Assembly (NCBI GenBank): GCA_943736015.1
Contig: OX031062.1
Coordinates: 31,345,462 to 31,409,461 of the forward strand
Direction of reading: 5' to 3'
Length of the DNA stretch: 64,000 nt
Source: Tridacna crocea
Taxonomy: Eukaryota; Mollusca; Bivalvia; Cardiida; Cardiidae
How positions within the stretch are numbered: the first letter of the stretch is position 1; every line of letters starts with the position of its first letter. This document shows, piece after piece, positions 57,356-64,000 of this stretch. A program made the position numbers and the translations under genes. The notes beneath the pieces are model-generated. The model was not told the DNA's origin. It did not search any database and worked only from the letters and a program-made list of their open reading frames with translations.

Positions 57356-57678
57356 TATGGCAATCACATTCTTACCGTCCTATCCCGTAGAGTCACACAT
57401 ACTGCACTTTGCATTCCATTTACTTACTTGACAACATTATTGAATATGTGGGACACGAAAACTGTGCTAGTTGTTGAGATAAACTTCAGATTACACCTGT
57501 GTTTTCATCTTCATTTTGACTATGTCATGACTGATATAACAGTGAAGAAAAGTATTTTAGTAAGAACTTTAACACAGTACCACCATAAGGTTTGCAACTG
57601 ATGCTGTATCGATAATATCGAGAAAAGTTTGTAAACTCTTCCGCCCTATTTCAAAAATCGCTACAAGACACTCCATTA

Positions 57679-57692
57679 ACGCGCATGCGTCG
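57679..57692. promoter_or_regulatory. NRF1-like palindrome upstream of the MAGI start
   Basis: ACGCGCATGCGTCG matches the GCGCATGCGC-type site bound by NRF1-class factors in animal promoters. It lies about 325 bp upstream of the MAGI start codon in a locally CpG-richer stretch. No TATA box is obvious between it and the ATG. Its use as a promoter element is inferred from position and motif only. Confidence 0.35.
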
Positions 57693-57942
57693 AAACCTCC
57701 ACACGCAAAGTGTTCTATCGGGCACCTACTACAGTATGTCGTAAAATTAACAAAAGTACGTGAGGTATTTCACTTAGAGTTGCTGCATGGTGCTTTACGC
57801 CGCTTTCAACATTGTTTTAACCCTTTACCAAACGACAAAATTTTAGAATGGTCCAAATTGAAACCGTTTGCAGGTGACAAATTAAACCTGAATCAAACAT
57901 TTGAAATTTAATTTCGTGAAGTAAATCAAGGGAGAAAAGTGT

Positions 57943-58015
57943 GCCCGACGCGGGACTCGAACCCACGACCCCCGGAACACTAGTACCGCAGCTCTACCAA
58001 TTGAGCTAGCCGGGC
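57943..58015 (-). other. tRNA-like sequence inside TRIM LTR (first on plus strand)
   Basis: 73 nt that fold as a tRNA: acceptor GCCCGGC with GTCGGGC, D arm GCTC/GAGC, T arm GTGGG/CCCGC with loop TTCGAGT. The Pol III A box (TAGCTCAATTGG) and B box (GGTTCGAGTCC) are intact. The anticodon arm is imperfect, with a T-T mismatch and a CTAGTG loop, so isotype (possibly Thr-AGT-like) and tRNA function are doubtful. Confidence 0.75.
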
Positions 58016-58180
58016 ATCTGGTCGTGAGTCACCCAACGTCATATATCACAACACTCCTCCCCCTCCTGATTTTTTGGGAGTAACCAACTCCTCTTTCAGT
58101 CCCCATGGACCGCTGGTGCCGCATCCCGCGTTCACCAATTTACCTCGTCGCCAATGAAGTAAATCAAGGGAGAAAAGTGT

Positions 58181-58253
58181 GCCCGACGCGGGACTCGAAC
58201 CCACGACCCCCGGAACACTAGTACCGCAGCTCTACCAACTGAGATAGCCGGGC
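58181..58253 (-). other. tRNA-like sequence inside TRIM LTR (second on plus strand)
   Basis: Same as the copy 238 bp to the left except for two changes. One is in the A box region (TATCTCAGTTGG), which breaks one D-stem pair. The B box is unchanged. Confidence 0.72.
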
Positions 58254-58479
58254 ATCTGGTCGTGAGTCACCCAACGTCATATATCACAACATTCGGAAGG
58301 ATAGAAAACATTGTGGGAAAAAGAGAAAATGCTGGTTATACCAGCATTTTCTACATTTCCCACAATGTTTTCAAAAGCTTTCTTTCTCAGGGGCGTTCAA
58401 AGTCGGCAGGCATTGTATGGTAAAGAGTTAAGTCATATCACGGCGACTACATATTCATGTTAAAAGTGCTTGTTTTCAA

Positions 58480-58625
58480 CAGAACTAGGCCGGGGTTCCG
58501 AGGTGTCTTGCCATGGACACTCATACGAAAAACCTAGCACTTGGGGCTCGAAACTGGGGCGTCCTGGTCTTGAGTCCTGTGTACACTTTACAACTGAGCT
58601 ACGCAGAACCCCTTCAGTCGATATG
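58480..58625 (-). mobile_element. Possible decayed tRNA-derived SINE
   Basis: The minus strand shows GCGTAGCTCAGTTGT, an A-box-like start, then AGTTTCGAGCCCC resembling a B box about 50 bp later. No target duplication was found. It may be a tRNA pseudogene or SINE head. Confidence 0.35.
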
Positions 58626-58794
58626 AGTGACAAATATTCTGTTTATACATGCTAAAACGAGGGAAGGAATTTTAATTCTTGTGACTCCGATTTTCAGTAG
58701 ATGGCTGTATCAAGAAATTTTGAATATCATTTAACTTCTACTCTGATCAATTATAGGCCTACACGACTTATACTCCATATCTATTGTAGACAAA

Positions 58795-59560
58795 TCTTAG
58801 CTCCACTAGCCGAAGGCCAGCAGGCTCGTGTCATGGCACGATGTCCGCCGTGCGTCCGTGCGTTAACTTTTATCTGAAACATCTTGTCTAAAACTACCCA
58901 TCCAATTTTGAAGGAACTTCACAAAAATGACCCTGCCATGGTTCTCTTGAAAATTTCTTGGAATAATTTTATTCCTTCAAAAACTCTGGTTGCCATGGCA
59001 AAGAAACTTAAAAATATTGGAAACCGTCACAAATTTTCTTGTCCGAAACCATGAGGCCTACTGCTAACAAATTTGGCGTGTAGCTTTATCTACTAAACCT
59101 CTATCAATTGTCTTCAAATAATATTAGCTCTGAGATCAAATTGGTTCCGCACCGGTGTCACAAGTTCTTTTAGGCGTAAAATATAGAAAACTATAGCGAT
59201 CTCCCTGTACCAAGCCATGAGACCTAAGACGATTAAATTTTTATCCCGCCACGTAAGGGGGGGGGGGGCACAAGTTTTACATAGACACATACAAAGCAAA
59301 GGAAACTTTAGAAATCTCCCTGCACTTATTTACTACCTACTATGGGCTGCCAAATACTACCTACTTACTTTACCGAGCGGGCCTCTACCAAGAGTACTCA
59401 AATTATGGCCCTTGGGTCATAATTGGCCCTGCCCGGGGGTCACAAGTTTTACATTGGCTTATAGATATTGGGGGGGAATCCTCCTGTACTTAGCCATTAG
59501 CCTAGGGCTGCCAAATTTTGCATGTGACTTAATGTAGGGAAAAAAATAATAATATATCGC
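58795..59560 (-). mobile_element. Decayed pearl-like or Helitron-like element
   Basis: On the minus strand the end reads GCACGGACGCACGGCGGACA, then CCTGCTGGCCTTCGGCTAGTGGAGCTAAG, much like the hairpin-plus-CTAA end at 14787. To the right are diverged direct repeats with CACAAGTTTTACAT (about 59269 and 59440). A G10 run lies near 59258. Confidence 0.45.
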
Positions 59561-59894
59561 ACATAAAAAGACAGTGACTAGAAGATAGTAGAGATTCCAA
59601 CTCTTTCACCTTTCTCCTAGTTAAAGACTTATTTTTGTTTACTATACATCTGCAAGCCTTCACCCAGAATGCCAACTGAAGTTGATAACTTAAAATGCCC
59701 ACAAATCTCACAGCGAAACAGAAATAATTTCGTGATAAATGGGAAAGAAGCAAACGCAATTTGAAAAATGTAACGGAAATTATTATTGGAGGGGGGGAGG
59801 GGGTATTACTCATTTTCCTACATTCTTTTAAATTATTAAACTGTCAGAGTAACAAGTTTTATAATAAACGGTTATAAAAGGCTGTGACCACCTT

Positions 59895-60265
59895 CATTAA
59901 AAGGTAAATCAATTTATCCTTTACACACAATCTTGAGTTATGAAGGCCGAAAAGAAGGAGACTTGACCAGCATTTTTTTTTTCATTTTTCCACAGCTCTC
60001 TACCCTGACAATGACTAACTGCAACTTTCAAATCAGTTAACCCTTTCTCAGATGATGTCATTTTGGGTCAGCTGAAATTGAAAGAATTTGCTAACGACAA
60101 ATTTAAAGTGGCCAAAACTGTACGTGTGGTTCTTCCAGCGAAAAAACACCATGAAAAATAGACCAAAAATGCTCATTATGAGCATTTTCGTCTATCAAAA
60201 AGTGTTTTCAAACGCCCCCAACCTCAGAGCCGTACAAACCGGGGCTTATCTGGGAAAAGGTCAAA
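59895..60265. mobile_element. Two highly diverged hairpin MITEs
   Basis: 59895-60036 is a remnant. 60037-60265 keeps the layout but has its own core, in which ACCAAAAATGCTCATTATGAG is followed by CATTTTCGTCTA. Confidence 0.6.
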
Positions 60266-60308
60266 TAGTCGCCTGTAAATGCATTAGGTTTGGACGATAT
60301 ATCGAAAT

Positions 60309-60372
60309 TTGTTTCCAGTAAAAGGTCAAAGGGTTGTTTAATGTAATTATCACCTTTTCTTATCTTCATCGG
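60309..60372. repeat. Dispersed 65-bp repeat, copy 1
   Basis: TTTGTTTCCAGTAAAAGGTC and ATGTAATTATCACCTTTTCT match 61264-61328 with few changes. It directly follows the diverged hairpin MITE. Confidence 0.65.
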
Positions 60373-60499
60373 TGTTGCATTTTGTGTGAAAACTTAACTT
60401 TTATGGCGTCTAAATGTTTAACAACAGAAAATGAAAAAGAAAAAAAAATGAACGGACTTTCCAAGTTTAACTCGTATCATGGGCTAGGTTGTAACACGT

Positions 60500-60500
<1 letters not shown>

Positions 60501-60530
<30 letters not shown>
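60501..60530. repeat. CT microsatellite
   Basis: Fifteen uninterrupted CT units. Confidence 0.95.
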
Positions 60531-60533
<3 letters not shown>

Positions 60534-61263
60534 GCGTATCTGAAAATTTCTGTCCTCTCCTTTTAGAGTAGTTTTGTAGCGGTTATGGGCGCACAGATCT
60601 TTTTTCAACTATGAACGTCGCATATTTGGTCTGAACGATCTCCTCATCATACTTCTGAGTACAGTTGCTGTTAAGTAATGGTCCCCCTAAGAAATCTGGA
60701 CTTTGAAAAATGCAGCTTACTAGCCGGTAGCGGAATATTCTGTAGCTTTTTACCTTCTTCTTGGTATACTCGAATGAATAAATGGTCATTTGCGATTGGT
60801 AAAAAAATAGCGACAAGTTTGTTCTGAAGGCCTGTGCGGGCCTACTTTCGCAAAAATACATGAATTCGTGGAAATCGGTATTTGAACCATCAGGACATCA
60901 CATTTATTTTACCCGATTTCCAGCCTTGGTTTCTGCTATTTCGGCTCACAATTAAACGACTGTTAATGTTGGAAGGATGCAATACTCTTTATTTATGTTG
61001 TGTTTTTAACGTTTGAATTAAAAAAAAAAAAAACATTTCAAATGTGCTTTGCAAACGTGTACCGCTGACGTGAGATCACGCAGAGGTTATAGACAAGTCT
61101 AAATTATGATGATCACTAAAAACGTGAACTTATGCAAAGAGCTGATCAGCGCTGGATAATGGATTAATTTAATCTATAATTTTTTCCCTCTGAAAGAGAA
61201 AAATGGAAAACAAAGGTAAAAATAGACCGATATGAAGTACCAATAAAAAGAAAATATAAAAAT

Positions 61264-61328
61264 TTGTTTCCAGTAAAAGTTTAAAGGGTTGTGTGATGTA
61301 ATTATCACCTTTCCTCATCTTCATCGGA
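61264..61328. repeat. Dispersed 65-bp repeat, copy 2
   Basis: Direct-orientation partner of 60309-60372, ending in CTTCATCGG in both. Confidence 0.65.
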
Positions 61329-61496
61329 TATAGATCAGATTGCAAATTACATAAGTATACCTGCTGTTTACAATAAGCACTTTGACGTGTAGTTCTTCCT
61401 GACTAAAACTAGATTTCAATTTTAAAAAAAAGTGTAACTTCTGTTCTGGTAGAAGTTTATGCAACTTGGAAATTTTTCTCTTGACTTAGCTGTTTT

Positions 61497-61720
61497 TTAA
61501 CCGTTTACCACATAACACTTAATTTTAACGACCCTTAGAAAGCTTGTAAAAGCATTGCATAAAAGGGAGAAAATGCTTGTCACATCCATTTTATCCTTTT
61601 CTCACAGTGTTTTACGCTTTTTCAAAAATAAATTTCAATTATTGAATCATTTATGTTGTTGTCTGCAAATGTTTGAGTTTGGATTGCTCTAAAAATTTCG
61701 TCATTTGGTGAATAGTTTAA
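61497..61720. mobile_element. Form A hairpin MITE, diverged
   Basis: TTAA to TTAA, with core GAAAATGCTTGTCACATCC weakly paired; the right-most copy in the window. Confidence 0.72.
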
Positions 61721-62910
61721 GTGGATTAGTACATCTGCACATTAGCACAAAGGGTGTGTTGGTAAACTGTTAATTTGATAGGAAGTGTGTTTGATTGCAA
61801 AGCAATTTGGTGCTCTAATTAACTTGACCACCCGTTGCATCAGTATATATCATAAGATAAAACAATCTATCATAAATGAATTAACAAATTTCTTAATTGA
61901 CAACACACTTAACGCATTTTTTAATCACCGGACAACCCTTTTCCCCTTAACCTGATATTGAAATTTTTCATTAACTTAAACCTCTTTGTTGAATCAGACA
62001 TTCTATAAACTTTTGGAAAGGCTTGTAATTCAGTGTTATTTAATTTGGCATGACACTAAGATGACTTTACTAGTCCAACGAAAACAATAAGTATCGTTAA
62101 TCCTATTATTCTGTGGCAAAACGGAGATTTGTACATGGTTTTTATTCGTTCGAATTGGAGTTCAAATCTTTGTTTAAACATGTCAATCTGTTATATTGTC
62201 CGTTGCCCCCGTAATTTGCCGTTTATTAATTAGCTAAGCATCTTAAAATTGCTCTCTGAGAATTTATTATCGATAGATATATATGATTAAAATACTTTTT
62301 CCGGAATTGTATTGAGAGTAACAGTCATGACAGCACGACTTAAGTAGCCTGTCTGCTATACTGTATATGTATTTACTGCGTTTTTTTGTGAGCCCTTAGC
62401 AACAGTGACTAAGGAAGTCGGTTAATCTTATCACCACGGATCCATGTATTTACGTCAACAACATACAAAATTTGCTACCACTAATAAGATACGCCAGTGC
62501 ACGCATTGACGCCATGACTACACATTTAAAGTCATCGTTCTCTGGAACTATCTAGTAATTCAATATTTTTAAGCGGTACCATCCATACTGCTTGTTTTCA
62601 TGTATTTTCCTGCTTCTTTGTGCGTCTTTCTTTTTTTTAAAGATAGGCCACTTCTTGTTTCTAATGTCGCTTAGTTTAACCTCGAAAATAGGATTACGAA
62701 AGACAGACTTAATCTACATCAAAAGCACGTCACATTCAAATGAAAGTTGCGGCAGCCTTACAGTATGAGTTTTCAAAGGCACATGCATATATCGTGTCTG
62801 AAAGGACAGAATATACAGAACTGTTGTTTGCCACCAAAAGGGCCAAGGTAATGTTGCGATAAAAAAGCGGTAGGCCTAATGTACGCAATGGAAATATTAT
62901 GGAGCAATGG
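61721..62910. other. Unassigned upstream sequence
   Basis: AT-rich unique-looking DNA leading to the satellite. No frame of note. Confidence 0.4.
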
Positions 62911-64000
62911 GCGCAATGGAAAAGAAAGTACGCAATGGAAATATATTGTGCTTCACTTATCAAATGAAAGGAGTAGAATTGATCTCAAACACGTTATTTG
63001 TACTCATTGATGAATACTTAAATTCAGATACAGGTGAAAAACAGATAAAATCATTGTATCGATAAAAAATGTCTTTGTACTGATATTTGATTTTACCTTT
63101 ATGTACAGTAGGTATTCTCAGTTTGCGGAATGGAAAATTTACCAAATTCAAGTTTAGAGAATAAACTGTACCCAAAATTCATCTTTCACTGAAAGTTATC
63201 TGTCTTTTGAGTTAAATGGATAGTTATTTGATGCATAAATGTTGAAACCATACTCATACCAGTGCAGATGTTTAAACTTCCAAGTAAATTTCCATTGCGC
63301 AGGACTAGCGCAATGGAAAAAAGAAAGTACGCAATGGAAATATATTATTCCCCACTTATTTAATGAAGTAATTAGAATTGACTTGAAACATGTTACCTGT
63401 AATCACTAGCGTATAATAAAGTACAGACGTGAAAAACTCCCTAAAAAGAAATGCATTTGTAGTAATATAATTATGATTTTACGTTCATGAGTTTTTTCTC
63501 ATGATGCGCAATGGAAAGTTTACGAAATTCAAACCTAGAGAATATACAAGTACTGTACCCAAAACGTACCTTACACTGAAAAATATAAATGTCTTTGGGT
63601 TCAATGGATAGTTAATTGATGCATAAATTTTGAAACTATACTCAAACCAGTGCAGATGTAAATTTCCATTGCGCGGGACTGGCGCAATGGAAAAGAAATT
63701 AGGCAGTGGAAATATATTTTGCTTCATTTATCAAATGAAGTAACCAGAATTGATTTCAAATACGTTATTTGTACTCATTAATATATATTAAAGTACAGAC
63801 TCAGGTAGAAACCTCGCTAAAACACAAATGCATTTAAAGCGATATTTGATTTTACCTTCATGTGTTTTTTCTCAGGATGCGCAATGGAAAGTTTACCAAA
63901 CTCAGACTTAGAGGATATACTGTACCCAAATCGTATCTTTCAATGAAAAAAATCTGTCTTTTGGTTTCAATGGATAGTTTATTGATGCATAAATTTTGAA
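62911..64000. repeat. Tandem satellite of 370-400 bp, CGCAATGGAAA-rich
   Basis: Units start with GCGCAATGGAAA at 62911, 63308 and 63682 (spacings 397 and 374 bp) and the array runs off the right edge. Blocks such as CAATGGATAGTTATTTGATGC, CAGTGCAGATGT and AGAATTGA recur in order. Unit junctions are inverted: TTTCCATTGCGC, 7 bp, GCGCAATGGAAA (63289-63319 and 63663-63693). Confidence 0.8.

Larger units (their letters stand above)
57917..58291 (-). mobile_element. TRIM (miniature LTR retrotransposon) with tRNA-like LTRs
   Basis: A 375-bp element with two 137-bp direct repeats (57917-58053 and 58155-58291) around 101 bp. Both repeats read TGTTGTG to CTTCA on the minus strand. The target duplication is TTCG (57913-57916 and 58292-58295). 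On the minus strand the internal part starts TTGGCGACGAGG, whose TGGCGACGAGG is complementary to the 3' end of tRNA-Ser(GCT). It ends in the polypurine tract AGGAGGGGGAGGAG next to the 3' LTR. There is no coding capacity. The LTRs differ at two sites (58001/58239 and 58006/58244). It lies inside a hairpin MITE whose two halves resume cleanly on either side. A host LTR element supplying enzymes is inferred. Confidence 0.88.
57817..58431. mobile_element. Form A unit split by the TRIM
   Basis: TTAA 57817-57820 to TTAA 58428-58431, with the TRIM in the left arm. Core centre GGTTATACC is symmetric. It lies upstream of the MAGI start. Confidence 0.85.
60373..61496. other. Unassigned upstream sequence
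   Basis: Holds the CT microsatellite and one copy of the 65-bp repeat. No exon was recognised. Confidence 0.4.

Noticed and set aside
57356..57600. Coding exon on the plus strand opposite the MAGI start (open frame 57227-57601)
   Set aside because: It overlaps the MAGI exon in antisense and shows no domain or splice context.
57943..58253. A pair of tandem tRNA genes
   Set aside because: The two tRNA-like units sit at the same place inside two LTRs with PBS, polypurine tract and target duplication, and the anticodon arm is imperfect.

Overview
The window looks like nuclear DNA of a bivalve mollusc. It is AT-rich, with one animal gene whose small exons are separated by huge introns. It carries bivalve-style repeats: pearl-like elements with tandem cores and ACGG tails, and tRNA-headed SINEs ending in a GTTAAACCCCAATTC-like tail. 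No bacterial features were seen. The assignment to bivalves is an inference from repeat types; no species can be named.

Host gene. Five minus-strand exons (57355-56968, 42886-42773, 28708-28589, 27371-27080, 24580-24507) join in a consistent reading frame and encode the N-terminus of a MAGI-family scaffold: PDZ0, a truncated guanylate-kinase region and the first WW domain. The two largest introns are each about 14.1 kb. The rest of the gene (second WW domain, further PDZ domains) was not found and should lie to the left. The sequence from 57356 to 64000 is upstream of the start codon.

Mobile DNA. About 100 intact or decayed copies of one short element fill the introns and flanks. It is about 230 bp, bounded by TTAA, with a 67-bp hairpin core. 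Most are form A (core centred on GGTAACC or GGTTACC). Four are form B (core centred on GCTCGTGACGAGC). Copies are often joined end to end through one shared TTAA, are nested in each other, and serve as landing sites for other elements. A complete, very young LTR retrotransposon (16936-23196) has one 1588-codon frame in the unusual order gag, protease, integrase, reverse transcriptase, RNase H, which is the hallmark of Gmr1-like elements. Its capsid region resembles the SCAN domain.

Other elements include a 375-bp TRIM (57917-58291) whose LTRs contain a tRNA-like sequence; two foldback elements with 9-bp target duplications (9168-9731 and 54689-56910); two hAT-like elements; two copies of a second TTAA element (38207-38745, 49927-50471); several pearl-like elements; two SINEs with clear target duplications; and a tandem 370-400 bp satellite at the right edge (62911-64000). 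Two perfect palindromes with 43-45 bp arms (31448-31537, 48872-48958) look like inverted duplications made inside or beside hairpin elements.

Apart from the MAGI exons and the retrotransposon frame, no convincing protein-coding gene was seen. Short open frames elsewhere are mostly translations of the hairpin element.
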